A DNA stretch of 34,061 nucleotides from Parachlamydiales bacterium (GCA_020054065.1 JAGVLX010000059.1:1-34061), one strand, 5' to 3'; positions 14,690 through 23,957 are shown, counted from the stretch's first letter. Program-made: numbers and translations. Notes: a model not told the origin generated them from the letters alone.

Positions 14690-15898
14690 ATGATCTATCT
14701 ATTGCTAGAAATATTGAAGACCCAATATGGAGTAAAAATTCCAGCCGTCTTTACCTACACTTCCACCCGCATGATTTTGGCCGCCATCACTTCACTGATC
14801 CTCAGCATTTTTTTAGGACCCTATTTCATCCGTAAGTTGTATGAACTGAAAATCGGACAAACGATACGCACCGATGAATGTCCTTTGTTGGGTGATTTGC
14901 ATGCCAAAAAAAAAGACACCCCGACGATGGGCGGGATTTTGATCCTGGCCGCGATGCTTGTCTCCATGCTCTTGTGGATGGATCTACGCAGTGTATTCAC
15001 ACTGATTTTATTTGTGACCACGATGTCATTAGGACTGATCGGCGGGTATGACGATTTCCTGAAACTAAAGTATAAAAATACAAAAGGGTTATCGGCCCGC
15101 AAAAAAATGTTGTTTCAACTGGCTATTTCGGGAGTGATCGCCTTGTATCTGCTTTCTCCCGCCGTTGCGGAACACGTTAAGATCGGCAAATGGTTTGCGC
15201 CGCCAGTCATCAAAGAGCAGCGGGCTGCTGCTGACACAGCATTAGCTACCGTTCCGTTGCATGAGTTTGCTTCCCGCCTATACATTCCGATGTTTAAAGA
15301 GCCTCTAGTTGTATTTGGAGGTGCAATGGCAGTTTTGATCGGGCTGTTGATCATGTGTGTGATCACCGGATCTTCCAATGCCGCGAACTTGACCGATGGA
15401 TTGGATGGATTGTTAGCGGGTTGTTTGATTATGGTCGCTTGTTGCCTGGCGTTCATTGGATTTGTTTCGAACAATATTGATTTAGCTGGCTACTTGAATA
15501 TTGCCTACATTGAAGGCAGCGGCGAAATTGCCATTTATCTTTGTGCCATGGTCGGCGCATGCCTTGGGTTCCTATGGTATAACGCCCATCCGGCCCAAGT
15601 CTTTATGGGAGATATCGGCTCACTGGCACTGGGAGGCATCATCGGTGTGTCGGCTGTCTTGCTTAAACGAGAAATCCTCCTAGCAGTCATCGGGGGAATC
15701 TTTGTGGCCGAAGCGATGTCCGTCATTTTGCAAGTCGCCAGCTATAAGTTGAGAGATAAGAAACGGATTTTTTTATGCGCACCCTTGCACCACCACTATG
15801 AGTACAAGGGATGGCATGAAACGAAAGTCGTGACTCGTTTTTGGATTATTGGATTACTCCTAGCTATTGTAGGGATTGCAACCTTGAAGTTTCAGTGA
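14690..15898 (+). CDS. mraY: Phospho-MurNAc-pentapeptide translocase (lipid I synthase)
   Basis: A 402-residue inner-membrane enzyme with about ten transmembrane helices. It transfers phospho-MurNAc-pentapeptide to undecaprenyl phosphate to make lipid I. Conserved parts are KKDTPTMGGIL (cytoplasmic loop after helix 1), GGYDDFLK (Asp pair), NAANLTDGLDGL, GDIGSLALGG and the HHHYE motif before the last helix. It is longer than common MraY proteins of about 335-360 residues. Extra sequence lies around residues 165-205 (ending HEFASRLYIPMFKEP), probably an enlarged extracytoplasmic loop. The ATG at 14690 follows the murF stop directly; the frame is open further upstream only within murF. Confidence 0.95.
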   Translation: MIYLLLEILKTQYGVKIPAVFTYTSTRMILAAITSLILSIFLGPYFIRKLYELKIGQTIRTDECPLLGDLHAKKKDTPTMGGILILAAMLVSMLLWMDLRSVFTLILFVTTMSLGLIGGYDDFLKLKYKNTKGLSARKKMLFQLAISGVIALYLLSPAVAEHVKIGKWFAPPVIKEQRAAADTALATVPLHEFASRLYIPMFKEPLVVFGGAMAVLIGLLIMCVITGSSNAANLTDGLDGLLAGCLIMVACCLAFIGFVSNNIDLAGYLNIAYIEGSGEIAIYLCAMVGACLGFLWYNAHPAQVFMGDIGSLALGGIIGVSAVLLKREILLAVIGGIFVAEAMSVILQVASYKLRDKKRIFLCAPLHHHYEYKGWHETKVVTRFWIIGLLLAIVGIATLKFQ

Positions 15899-15903
15899 GA
15901 AGC

Positions 15904-17235
15904 ATGGATAAACAACACGTACTTGTTTTAGGCATGGGAGTAAGCGGAAAAGCGGCTACCCGCTTTTTGCTAAAACAAGGCTATCGCGTCACTGGTTTTG
16001 ATGATAAGGCGGAAAAGCTGCAACACGACCCGCAAATTAAACAATTCATTGCAGAAGGGTTTCACCTTATTTCTTCGCAGCCCACCGAGCCGTACGATTG
16101 GCTGCTGGTTTCTCCTGGTGTGCCACCATCCCATCCGGTTTACGCGGCAGCTAAAAAGGCGCACAAAGAGATCTTAGGCGAGATGGAACTGGCCTTGCGG
16201 AACCTCGCACAGCCTTGCATCGGGATCACCGGCACCAACGGCAAAACTACCGTCACCATGTTAGTCGCGCATGCGTTGAAGCAATCTGGATTAAATGCCC
16301 TGGAAGCGGGAAATATTGGCAATCCGTTGTTGGGTGAGCTAACCACTAAAACATTTAAGGATGAAATTTTGGTAGTGGAGCTGAGCTCTTTTCAAATCGA
16401 CACTATGAGAAAATGCGCGCTTGATGCCGCCGTCATTTTAAATGTCACACCGGATCACTTGGATTACTACGCGTCGATGGATGAGTATGCGAAATCGAAA
16501 ATCCATACCTTAGATTGTGTGAAGCCGGGCGGTTTAGGCTTAGTCTATGACCAAATTGTCAAAGAGTTCGGAGTGTATTTGAAAGGGAAGCATTTTCAAA
16601 CGTACGGATTTAATCCGCACAATCACTTCGTCTTAACCGAAAAGGGGATCTTCGAAAAAGGAACTCTTCTGCTGACCTGGCCCGAACCACTTTTGGATAA
16701 GTGCAGCCATGATCATGAAAATCTTGCGGCTGCCTATTTATTATGCCGCCGTTTTGGCATCTCGGCCGCTCAATTTTTGCAAGCGTATGCCTCCTTTAAA
16801 AAGCCGGATCATCGGATCCAACATGTCGCTACCATCGATGGCATCACCTATATTGATGACAGCAAAGGCACAAATATTGATGCGGTATTGAAGGCAGTCG
16901 CTTCAATCCACGGCAAAATCGTACTGATTGCCGGAGGTGTTGACAAAGGATTTCCGTATGATCCCTGGGTGGAACCGTTCAAAGATAAAGTGACCCATGT
17001 TTGTGCGATCGGACAGGCGGCCCAAAAAATCCATCACCAGTTGCATACGCAAATCCCGGTTGAAATCTGCTCTACCCTACAGGAAGCTGTAAACCTTGCG
17101 GCCAAAACAGCAAAAAAAGGGGAGACCGTTTTGCTTTCACCCGGATGCTCCAGTTTTGATATGTTCCGCGACTATAAGCATCGTGGAGAACTGTTCCAAC
17201 AAATTGTTCATGAATTAGAAGGAGTCAAACAATGA
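15904..17235 (+). CDS. murD: UDP-MurNAc-L-alanine D-glutamate ligase
   Basis: A 443-residue Mur ligase adding D-glutamate. The N-terminal Rossmann-like part reads VLVLGMGVSGKAATRFL and contains LLVSPGVPPSHP. The ATP loop is GITGTNGKTTVTML, followed by GNIGNPL, VELSSFQID and NVTPDHLDYY. The C-terminal domain has DHRIQHV, YIDDSKGTNIDA, IAGGVDKG and LLSPGCSSFDMF. The ATG at 15904 removes an upstream extension that lies inside mraY. Its last codons overlap the LysM gene by four bases (ATGA), implying coupled translation. Confidence 0.95.
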   Translation: MDKQHVLVLGMGVSGKAATRFLLKQGYRVTGFDDKAEKLQHDPQIKQFIAEGFHLISSQPTEPYDWLLVSPGVPPSHPVYAAAKKAHKEILGEMELALRNLAQPCIGITGTNGKTTVTMLVAHALKQSGLNALEAGNIGNPLLGELTTKTFKDEILVVELSSFQIDTMRKCALDAAVILNVTPDHLDYYASMDEYAKSKIHTLDCVKPGGLGLVYDQIVKEFGVYLKGKHFQTYGFNPHNHFVLTEKGIFEKGTLLLTWPEPLLDKCSHDHENLAAAYLLCRRFGISAAQFLQAYASFKKPDHRIQHVATIDGITYIDDSKGTNIDAVLKAVASIHGKIVLIAGGVDKGFPYDPWVEPFKDKVTHVCAIGQAAQKIHHQLHTQIPVEICSTLQEAVNLAAKTAKKGETVLLSPGCSSFDMFRDYKHRGELFQQIVHELEGVKQ

Positions 17236-17894
17236 CGATCAGCCGTAGAGATACGATCATTTTAGGCGTTCTAGTAAATCTTGGTCTGATAGCGATCCTA
17301 TTTATGACTGCTTTACGGAGCGATGATGAGGAACCGATTAACGAAATTGCGTTAAATGAGACCATTGCGGAAACATCCATATCCACTGAAACGTTTCAAC
17401 TCAGCGCTGAACCTGCCACACCAGTAGATGTGGTCGATACGGTGCTGAATCAATACAGCTCCGTTTCGACATCCGACAACGCAACCGACGCATCCGAAAC
17501 CAACACACAAACCACAACAACCGAAACGGCTCCTATCCATGGCAACACCACCGAAATCACAGTCAAGCGAGGTGATTCCCTAGATAAGATCGCACGCGCT
17601 AATGGCACAACGGCTGACCAATTAAAAAAACTGAACCATTTATCAACCGATAAACTTTCCATTGGCCAAGTGATCAAAGTTCCAGCCGGTAAACCCGCAC
17701 CGAAGAAACCAGAGAGCCCGGCTAAAGAAATTGCTTCAGGAGAGGCTGTATACTACACCATCAAATCCGGCGACAGCCCCTGGAAGATTGCCAAGGCACA
17801 GAAAGTGGCTTACGAAGATATTTTAAAGCTGAACAATTTAACGGAAGAAAAAGCTAAAAATCTAAAGATCGGGGACCAGATCCGTATCAAATAA
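17232..17894 (+). CDS. Membrane-anchored double-LysM protein (chlamydial NlpD-like)
   Basis: A 220-residue protein with an N-terminal transmembrane anchor (about residues 10-28), a low-complexity Thr/Ser/Glu-rich linker (about 30-110) and two LysM peptidoglycan-binding modules. The first runs from EITVKRGDSLDKIA to IGQVIKVP (about 108-152) and the second from YYTIKSGDSPWKIA to IGDQIRIK (about 173-220). There is no M23 peptidase domain, so it is a binding or scaffold protein rather than an NlpD/EnvC enzyme relative. Its place between murD and ftsW matches the gene called nlpD in chlamydiae, which is why that name is often used. A division-site or septal peptidoglycan role is inferred from this context. 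Confidence 0.88.
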   Translation: MTISRRDTIILGVLVNLGLIAILFMTALRSDDEEPINEIALNETIAETSISTETFQLSAEPATPVDVVDTVLNQYSSVSTSDNATDASETNTQTTTTETAPIHGNTTEITVKRGDSLDKIARANGTTADQLKKLNHLSTDKLSIGQVIKVPAGKPAPKKPESPAKEIASGEAVYYTIKSGDSPWKIAKAQKVAYEDILKLNNLTEEKAKNLKIGDQIRIK

Positions 17895-18994
17895 TGCTGA
17901 AACAATCGCTGCTGCTCCTTCAAGTTTGCGTGATCTTTGCCTTGGGATTGGTTTTAATTTTTAATACCACCTCGGCGGAAGTTTTGGATCATGCCCTCGA
18001 AAAAAATACCCATCAGGCACTCCTTAAACAAATGTTCTACGCCTTATGTGGCTTAGCGCTGACTGCTGTCGTGTGGAAGATTGGGTATCAAGAGCTGGTG
18101 CGCATGAGCCCGCAACTGCTTATGTTCTTTTCGTTTTTGCTTATCCTCTGTTTTGTTCCGGGCATAGGCAGAAAAGTCAATGGCTCCCACCGCTGGATCC
18201 ATCTATTCGGCTTTTCGATGCAGCCTTCCGAATTTGTGAAATATCTTGTTCCAGCCTACTTCATGTACCGCTACAGCTTTTACAATCCGGATCACTTTGC
18301 GTTTAAGGATTTCCTTAAGTTGGTCGGCATTGTCTCCATTCCTATGATCCTCATTCTGATCGAACCCAATAACGGAACCTTCGGAGTGATCGCTGTTAGC
18401 TTAATTGTGTTCTTTATCCTCTCGCGCATTAGCTTTAAATATTGGGCGCTGCCTCTCCTCGTTGTCGTGGCAATCGCTGGTGTCTCTTCCACCCAACTCA
18501 ATTATGTCAAAGCGCGTCTCCGCGTGTATTGGAATCCAGAGCTGGATCTGAAGGGAAAAGGACATCAGCCGCATCAAGCCAAAATTGCAGCGGGTTCAGG
18601 CAAAATGTGGGGCAAAGGTCCGGGCAACAGCTTGCAGAAACTTAGCTACCTGCCTGAAGCGCAAAACGACTACATCGCAGCCATTTATGCCGAAGAGATG
18701 GGGTTTGCAGGAATGGTGTTTTTGATTTTGCTCTACATGGGCTTTGCCACAATCGGTTATTCCATTGCAGCGCAAGCTCAAGATCCGATTGGATTTTATT
18801 TTGCCGCATGCATTACGACGCTGATCGCTTTTCAAGCGTTTATGAATTTGGGCGTCGTCTCGGGATTGTTGCCTAGCACAGGATTGAACCTGCCCTTTTT
18901 CAGCCAGGGTGGAACATCGCTTATGGCGAATATCATGGGTGTGGGGATTTTGTTGAACATTCAACAAGCACAAAGGAGGGTTTGCACGGTATGA
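17894..18994 (+). CDS. ftsW: Septal peptidoglycan polymerase FtsW (SEDS family)
   Basis: A 366-residue polytopic protein of the FtsW/RodA/SpoVE family, a lipid II glycosyltransferase that works with a class B PBP. Landmarks include GSHRWIHLFGFSMQPSEFVKY, LIEPNNGTFGVI, the PEAQNDYIAAIYAEE loop with its conserved acidic residues, LPSTGLNLPFFSQGG and NIMGVGILLNI. FtsW rather than RodA is favoured by its position between murD and murG. The start shares one base with the previous stop (TAATG) and the end overlaps murG by four bases. Chlamydiae lack FtsZ, so this enzyme acts in an unusual, FtsZ-free division apparatus. Confidence 0.93.
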   Translation: MLKQSLLLLQVCVIFALGLVLIFNTTSAEVLDHALEKNTHQALLKQMFYALCGLALTAVVWKIGYQELVRMSPQLLMFFSFLLILCFVPGIGRKVNGSHRWIHLFGFSMQPSEFVKYLVPAYFMYRYSFYNPDHFAFKDFLKLVGIVSIPMILILIEPNNGTFGVIAVSLIVFFILSRISFKYWALPLLVVVAIAGVSSTQLNYVKARLRVYWNPELDLKGKGHQPHQAKIAAGSGKMWGKGPGNSLQKLSYLPEAQNDYIAAIYAEEMGFAGMVFLILLYMGFATIGYSIAAQAQDPIGFYFAACITTLIAFQAFMNLGVVSGLLPSTGLNLPFFSQGGTSLMANIMGVGILLNIQQAQRRVCTV

Positions 18995-20076
18995 AACGAA
19001 AAGTGGTGATCGTTGCAGGCGGCACGGGTGGACACATTTATCCGGCTCAATCATTAGCTCGACAAATGCAGAAACTGGATCCGCAGGTCGATATCCTCTT
19101 TGTCGGCGGTGGACTAAAGACCAATCCCTATTTTGATAAGGCATTTCCTTTTCAGTCGGTATCGTGCGGTAGGATCAGTAAAAATGTGTTGAAGTTTGCC
19201 AAGAACAGTTACTTGCTGTGCAAGGGAGTCATGGAATCGATCGGCATTTTGCGCCGTGCTAAGCCTGATCTTGTCGTGGGGTTTGGCAGCTACTACACCT
19301 TTCCGACCTTAATTGCGGCGATTATTCTGCGGATTCCGATTGTCTTACATGCAGCCGACAGTGTGCCGGGAAAGGTCATCCGGCTGCTTTCAAAATATGT
19401 TGTGATGACCGGCATCCACTTTCCTCAAGCCGCCTCTCGCCTGAAAGGACGTACCGTTGAGGTGGCAATGCCTTTGAAGGAAGGGCATCGTTTAGGCAGC
19501 ATTGAAAAAGAGCAAGCTCTGCACTACTTTCAACTCAATCCCCAGCAAACCACGTTGCTGGTGTTTGGTGGATCGCAAGGCGCCAAAGCCATCAATCAAT
19601 TGATTCCCCAGACTTTAAAAAATCATCAGTTACCCTTTCAAGTCATTCACATCACTGGCAGCCCGCAAATGTCCCAAGAATTGCGCGAAGGATACCTTTC
19701 TGCTGGGATCAAAGCATGTGTCAAAGATTTTGAACACAAAATGGAATACGCCTATACAGCCGCAGATCTATTGATTGCCCGTTCAGGCGCTTCGACGGTG
19801 GCTGAACAGATTGAATTTGAAGTGCCGGGTATTTTGATTCCTTATCCGTTTGCAAGCGATAACCACCAAGATTTGAATGCCGATTTTGTCTGCAAGCAGA
19901 TTGGAGGAGCAAAAAAAATCCGGGAAGGGGAATTGACTGCAGAGAAGCTTGCGCAGGAGATTAAACAGGTTGCGCAGGAATCGTGCTCGATGAAGCAGCG
20001 GTTTCAGTCCCATAAGAAATCGAGCCAGCGGCAAGAATTCAGTAAGCTTTTAATTAATATGTTGAACAACCATTAG
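18991..20076 (+). CDS. murG: UDP-GlcNAc:lipid I GlcNAc transferase
   Basis: A 361-residue GT28 glycosyltransferase making lipid II at the inner face of the cytoplasmic membrane. The N-terminal G-loop VAGGTGGHIYPAQSLA is complete. VGFGSYYTFPTLIAA, the second G-loop VFGGSQGAKAINQ, and the donor-site region RSGASTVAEQIEFEVPGILIPYPFASDNHQ follow, all standard for MurG. The ATG at 18991 lies in an ATGA overlap with ftsW and has AAAGGAGGG upstream; a TTG nine bases earlier is less likely. After this gene the tight packing of the cluster is broken by 221 bases containing an inverted repeat. Confidence 0.94.
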   Translation: MKRKVVIVAGGTGGHIYPAQSLARQMQKLDPQVDILFVGGGLKTNPYFDKAFPFQSVSCGRISKNVLKFAKNSYLLCKGVMESIGILRRAKPDLVVGFGSYYTFPTLIAAIILRIPIVLHAADSVPGKVIRLLSKYVVMTGIHFPQAASRLKGRTVEVAMPLKEGHRLGSIEKEQALHYFQLNPQQTTLLVFGGSQGAKAINQLIPQTLKNHQLPFQVIHITGSPQMSQELREGYLSAGIKACVKDFEHKMEYAYTAADLLIARSGASTVAEQIEFEVPGILIPYPFASDNHQDLNADFVCKQIGGAKKIREGELTAEKLAQEIKQVAQESCSMKQRFQSHKKSSQRQEFSKLLINMLNNH

Positions 20077-20161
20077 AATGATTCTATGCAAGCGTAACCG
20101 GGCAATAACCCTCTATCTAATTTATAACAGCGAATTGAATTGGATGTTTTTTATAAAATTC

Positions 20162-20240
20162 AACGCAGAGACGCGGAGACACAGAGACGCGGAGAAATCA
20201 TTGCATTCTTTGCGACTCCGTGTCTCCGCGTCTCTGCGTT
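20162..20240. repeat. 21-bp inverted repeat with 8-bp periodic arms (CGCAGAGA/CGCGGAGA type)
   Basis: Positions 20162-20182 and 20220-20240 are exact reverse complements (21 bp), with weaker pairing continuing inward; the loop is 37 bases. The arms are 8-base units (CGCAGAGA, CGCGGAGA, CACAGAGA). The right arm ends in TTAA when read on the minus strand. It splits the cell-wall gene run between murG and murC-ddl. From memory, similar GCAGAGAC octamer arrays are scattered in many unrelated bacterial genomes. The rest of the gap (20077-20161 and 20241-20297) holds no gene I can see. Confidence 0.88.
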
Positions 20241-20297
20241 AAATTAGTGTTTAATCACTCAGAGCTAATGAGATACAAAACTGTTATTGAGGATCGT

Positions 20298-22697
20298 ATG
20301 ACACAGACGAAATACCATTTTATCGGCATCGGCGGAATCGGCATGAGCGGCCTCGCCAAGATTTTATTAAGCAAATCGCAGACCGTTTCAGGCAGCGATA
20401 TCTCTACCAATGCAGTCACAGAAGGATTGAAGCAAGCTGGCGCGCAGATTTATCTGGGACATGACGGGAAGACGATCACCCCCGATATGGTCGTGGTGTA
20501 TTCTTCTGACATCAAACAAGACAATCCGGAGTATGTCGCTGCGTTAAGTCACAAATGCCTCCTCAAACACCGCTCTGACATGCTGAATGACATCATGCAA
20601 GGGCAAAAAGTACTGGCCGTTGCAGGAACCCATGGCAAAACGTCGACATCTGCATTGCTGACCTCGGTGCTGCATGCTGCCCATTATCAGCCTTCCTATA
20701 TGGTCGGAGGGATCGTCACTCAATTCCAAAGCAATTCGGGTTGGGGCAAAGGAGATTATTTTGTCGCGGAAGCGGACGAGAGTGATGGAACCTTTTTAAA
20801 GTATGCGCCCTATGGAGCGATCGTGACTAATATCGATAACGATCATATGAACCATTACGGAACCGATGAAGAACTCAACCTGTCATTTAAAAAGTTCATG
20901 CAGCAAGTCAGTTCTTCTAATCATTTGGTGTGGTGTGGCGATGATGAACGTTTGACAAACCTGCATCCGTCCGGGATCAGTTATGGCTTTGGAGCGCGCT
21001 GTCAAGCCCGTTTATCAAACTTTAGGCAAGCGGGCTGGAATGTGATTTATGATTTAACTTTCAAGGGTAAACACTATTCTGCCATTCAGGTATCGCTGAC
21101 AGGCAAGCACAATGCCCTCAACTCTGCGGCTGTATTTGTGTTAGCGTTGCAGCTGGGAGTGCCCGAGCAAGCGATCCGGTTGGGTCTTCAGCAATTCAAG
21201 GGCGTCGGACGGCGGGCGGAGAAAAAAGGGGTTGTGCGTGAAATTCACTTTATTGATGACTATGGTCATCATCCAACGGAGATCGAGGCAACCATTAAAG
21301 CGATCCGGCAAGCGTATGGTGAACGGCGTTTAGTGGTCGTATTTCAACCCCACCGTTATTCGCGTACCAAAGATTGTTTAGGGACATTTGGCCCGCCTTT
21401 TAAATATGCCGATGAAGTGATCCTAACCGATATTTATAGTGCGGGAGAAAAACCGATTGCGGGTTTGACGCATGAGCCAATTTTGGCCGAGATCTCCGCC
21501 TATACTCATTGCCAATATGTGCCGCGGCCACAACTGGCGCAAACACTGATGAATCAATTGCGGCCGCACGATGTCGTATTGACCATTGGTGCCGGCGATG
21601 TGACCAAAGTTTCAAAGGAAACTTTAGACGCCATGGCCAAAGCCCCACCCCGCTTATTGAAAGTCGGGCTCGTCTTTGGCGGCCGCTCGAACGAACATGA
21701 AGTGTCATTGCTTTCGGTCAAAAACATCTATTCAAAATTAAATCGCGACTTATATCAGATCGAACTGTTTGGCATCACTAAGAAGGGAGGATGGATCCAC
21801 GGTCCGCAGGCGATCGAATGGGTGGAGCAACGAAAAGTCGATCCTGATGGAATCGATGCCGCAACATTCGCTAAGATTCAAGAATGCGATGTGATGGTGC
21901 CGATGCTGCACGGCCCCTATTGCGAAGATGGTACGCTGCAAGGCTTTTTTGAAACTTTAGGCAAACCGTATACTGGCAGCGATCATCGCTCCTCCGCGAT
22001 CTGCATGGACAAAGTACTAGCCAAAAAGTTAGTGGCATTAGCCGGAGTTCCTACACTGCCTTTTATTGAATTTTCTAAAGATGAGTGGGAGCGCAATCCT
22101 GAAGAAATCGTCAAGGCTGTCGCAAGCAAGCTGACGTATCCGGTGTTTGTCAAACCGCTTCATTTAGGATCCACCATGGGTGTCCATAAAGTCGATCAAC
22201 CCAGCGGTCTAGCTAAGGCGGTCGAGAATGCGCTTAGACTGGATCCGGATGTGCTGATTGAAAATGGGCTTGACCGTCCGCGCGAGCTAGAATTTTCGGT
22301 GTTTGGCGACGAGTGGCCAGTGACATTCCCTCCGGGAGAAATCTTGACTCACGGATCGGTTTACACTTATGAGGGAAAATATGGCGCGAATAGCATAGGG
22401 GCAACGCCGCAAGCGGAGTTGCCAGAGAGCGTCAAGCAAGAGGGGATGAAGCTGGCCTTGAAGGCGTATGTCGCGACGAAATGCAATGGCATGGCGCGGG
22501 TCGATTTCTTTTTAGACCGGGCTGGTAAAATCTGGTACAACGAAACGAACCCGATTCCTGGTTGTACGAATAATAGCTTATACCCAAAAATTTGCGAGGC
22601 GAATGGAATTCCTCCAACCGAATTGCTTGATTTGCTGATCATTTTGGCTCTGCACCGCCATCGTAAGTACGCAAGCGTCAGGCAAGGGAAAAAATGA
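20298..22697 (+). CDS. murC-ddl: Fused UDP-MurNAc-L-Ala ligase / D-Ala-D-Ala ligase
   Basis: A 799-residue two-enzyme fusion typical of Chlamydiae. The MurC half (about 1-450) has GIGGIGMSG, the P-loop AGTHGKTST (109-117), EADESDGTFL, HNALNSAAV and FIDDYGHHPTEIEAT. The Ddl half starts about residue 455 with VGLVFGGRSNEHEVS. It then has PMLHGPYCEDGTLQG, the ATP-grasp region KPLHLGSTMG, GLDRPRELEFSVFG and the Mg-binding NETNPIPG. It therefore catalyses both the first amino-acid addition and the making of the terminal dipeptide. The ATG at 20298 has TTGAGGA at the right distance; the open frame further upstream runs into the inverted repeat. The 3' end overlaps the ftsQ-like gene by four bases. 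Confidence 0.96.
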   Translation: MTQTKYHFIGIGGIGMSGLAKILLSKSQTVSGSDISTNAVTEGLKQAGAQIYLGHDGKTITPDMVVVYSSDIKQDNPEYVAALSHKCLLKHRSDMLNDIMQGQKVLAVAGTHGKTSTSALLTSVLHAAHYQPSYMVGGIVTQFQSNSGWGKGDYFVAEADESDGTFLKYAPYGAIVTNIDNDHMNHYGTDEELNLSFKKFMQQVSSSNHLVWCGDDERLTNLHPSGISYGFGARCQARLSNFRQAGWNVIYDLTFKGKHYSAIQVSLTGKHNALNSAAVFVLALQLGVPEQAIRLGLQQFKGVGRRAEKKGVVREIHFIDDYGHHPTEIEATIKAIRQAYGERRLVVVFQPHRYSRTKDCLGTFGPPFKYADEVILTDIYSAGEKPIAGLTHEPILAEISAYTHCQYVPRPQLAQTLMNQLRPHDVVLTIGAGDVTKVSKETLDAMAKAPPRLLKVGLVFGGRSNEHEVSLLSVKNIYSKLNRDLYQIELFGITKKGGWIHGPQAIEWVEQRKVDPDGIDAATFAKIQECDVMVPMLHGPYCEDGTLQGFFETLGKPYTGSDHRSSAICMDKVLAKKLVALAGVPTLPFIEFSKDEWERNPEEIVKAVASKLTYPVFVKPLHLGSTMGVHKVDQPSGLAKAVENALRLDPDVLIENGLDRPRELEFSVFGDEWPVTFPPGEILTHGSVYTYEGKYGANSIGATPQAELPESVKQEGMKLALKAYVATKCNGMARVDFFLDRAGKIWYNETNPIPGCTNNSLYPKICEANGIPPTELLDLLIILALHRHRKYASVRQGKK

Positions 22698-23524
22698 TTA
22701 AATTGATACCGGTCGGAAAGGCGTTTCGCCTGATTCTGCTGTCGATCTTCATCGTCCAAGGATTGGCGCTCGGTTCGCTCTTGATCTATAAAAAGGTGAA
22801 GCAATCGTGGATGATCGATGATGCGTTCCGCATTCTTGCGATTGTGCAGACAGGGCCTGAAAAAGAAGCGCTGCCGACCGGATTCCTTGCGGAACTGTTG
22901 GATTTATCCGTTGACCGGCCGATGAATTTATATCGGTTTGATTGTAAAGAAGCGCGAGCAAAACTACTGAGTTGTCCGGTCATTAAAGAGGCCACTGTCA
23001 GGCGGATCAAGCCCGGAACTGTCTATGTGGATTACACCATACGCAAGCCGGTAGCCTATCTTGGGGATCTATCGAATACAGCGTTGGATGAAGAAGGAGT
23101 GGCGTTTCCCTTTAGTCCTTATTATACGCCAAAGTTTTTGCCAGAGATTTTTTTAGGCGGAACGGAAGAGTTGGATAAATCGTATCCATGCAAGTGGGGA
23201 GATTGCATCCAAAGCGACCGGTTGCAACTGGCCTGGAATGTGTTGCAGCAGCTAAGGTTTCGTTTGGTCGATGAATCGCTGCGGATTCAGCGGATCGATG
23301 TGTCCCGTTCCGGATCGTCGAGTTATGGGTTTAGAGAAATTATTGTGGTGTTGGAAACCCGCGAGCGTCAGCAGATGATCTTGCGGTTAAACAGTCACGA
23401 TTATACAGCAGCCTTGACGGATTATCACTTAATGAAAGAGTATTTAACACAACATGTGCAGGGGAGTCCATTAATCGTCGATTTGCGGATTCCTAATCTT
23501 GCGTTTGTGAAAGAGAAGGAGTAA
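22694..23524 (+). CDS. ftsQ: FtsQ/DivIB-like division protein with POTRA domain
   Basis: A 276-residue protein with a short cytoplasmic start, one transmembrane helix (about 11-31, LILLSIFIVQGLALGSLLIY) and an extracytoplasmic part. The region LSVDRPMNLYRFDCKEARAKLL-CPVIKEATVRRIKPGTVYVDYTIRKPVAYL (about 70-125) has the alpha/beta spacing and wording of a POTRA/FtsQ domain, including the R-x-P-x-T-V-x-V-like motif and the following 'ALDEEGVAFPF' element. It sits directly after murC-ddl with an ATGA overlap, the usual place of ftsQ in division clusters. The overall sequence is divergent, so the assignment rests on architecture and context. Chlamydiae carry such a gene at this locus. Confidence 0.8.
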   Translation: MIKLIPVGKAFRLILLSIFIVQGLALGSLLIYKKVKQSWMIDDAFRILAIVQTGPEKEALPTGFLAELLDLSVDRPMNLYRFDCKEARAKLLSCPVIKEATVRRIKPGTVYVDYTIRKPVAYLGDLSNTALDEEGVAFPFSPYYTPKFLPEIFLGGTEELDKSYPCKWGDCIQSDRLQLAWNVLQQLRFRLVDESLRIQRIDVSRSGSSSYGFREIIVVLETRERQQMILRLNSHDYTAALTDYHLMKEYLTQHVQGSPLIVDLRIPNLAFVKEKE

Positions 23525-23526
23525 CC

Positions 23527-23877
23527 ATGTCAGAATTTGTAGAGATCCATTGGACCAGCGGTAGCTTGGATGAAGCGCGGAAAATAAGCCGTTATTTAGT
23601 GCAGGCCCGTCATGTGGCGTGTGCGCAGATTGTGCCGTGGATTGAATCGGTTTACATGTGGAATAACAATCTGGAGACGGCGCAAGAAAGCAAAATTGTG
23701 TTCAAAACGCGGCGTGAGAAGTTTAATGTCATCAAGGATATCATCTTAAAAAACTGCAGTTACGAAGTCCCTGAAATTACGATGATCGAAATCCAAGAAG
23801 GGAATAAAGCGTATTTAGATTGGATCAAAGAAAGCACACCGGATTTTGTTATAGAGACCGTCACCTTAAAAAAGTAA
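23527..23877 (+). CDS. cutA: CutA1 family protein
   Basis: A 116-residue small trimeric alpha/beta protein of the CutA1 (PII-like fold) family. Conserved features are ARKISRYLVQARHVACAQIVPWIESVYMWNN and YEVPEITMIEIQEGNKAYLDWI, which cover nearly the whole family pattern. CutA1 was linked to divalent-metal tolerance in E. coli, but its true function is unsettled. It starts two bases after the ftsQ-like stop and is the last gene of the plus-strand run, meeting yqgE head-on across a repeat. The same ftsQ/cutA neighbourhood occurs in other chlamydiae. Confidence 0.93.
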   Translation: MSEFVEIHWTSGSLDEARKISRYLVQARHVACAQIVPWIESVYMWNNNLETAQESKIVFKTRREKFNVIKDIILKNCSYEVPEITMIEIQEGNKAYLDWIKESTPDFVIETVTLKK

Positions 23878-23891
23878 TCCAGTCTCAACGG

Positions 23892-23957
23892 CAGGACAAA
23901 CACGACGATTCCTTTGTCCTGTATGTCCCGTACGTCCTGTTTGTCCTGGACGTCTTG
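23892..23957. repeat. 9-bp tandem array with inverted-repeat arms (NNNGTCCTG type)
   Basis: Five consecutive 9-base units lie at 23913-23957, with consensus TNNGTCCTG; the fourth copies the first exactly. A shorter arm at 23892-23907 pairs with 23933-23948 (15 of 16 bases). It fills the gap between the convergent cutA and yqgE genes and ends in a run of six T after 23957. This could let it stop plus-strand transcription after cutA. It closely resembles the array at 3152. Confidence 0.88.
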
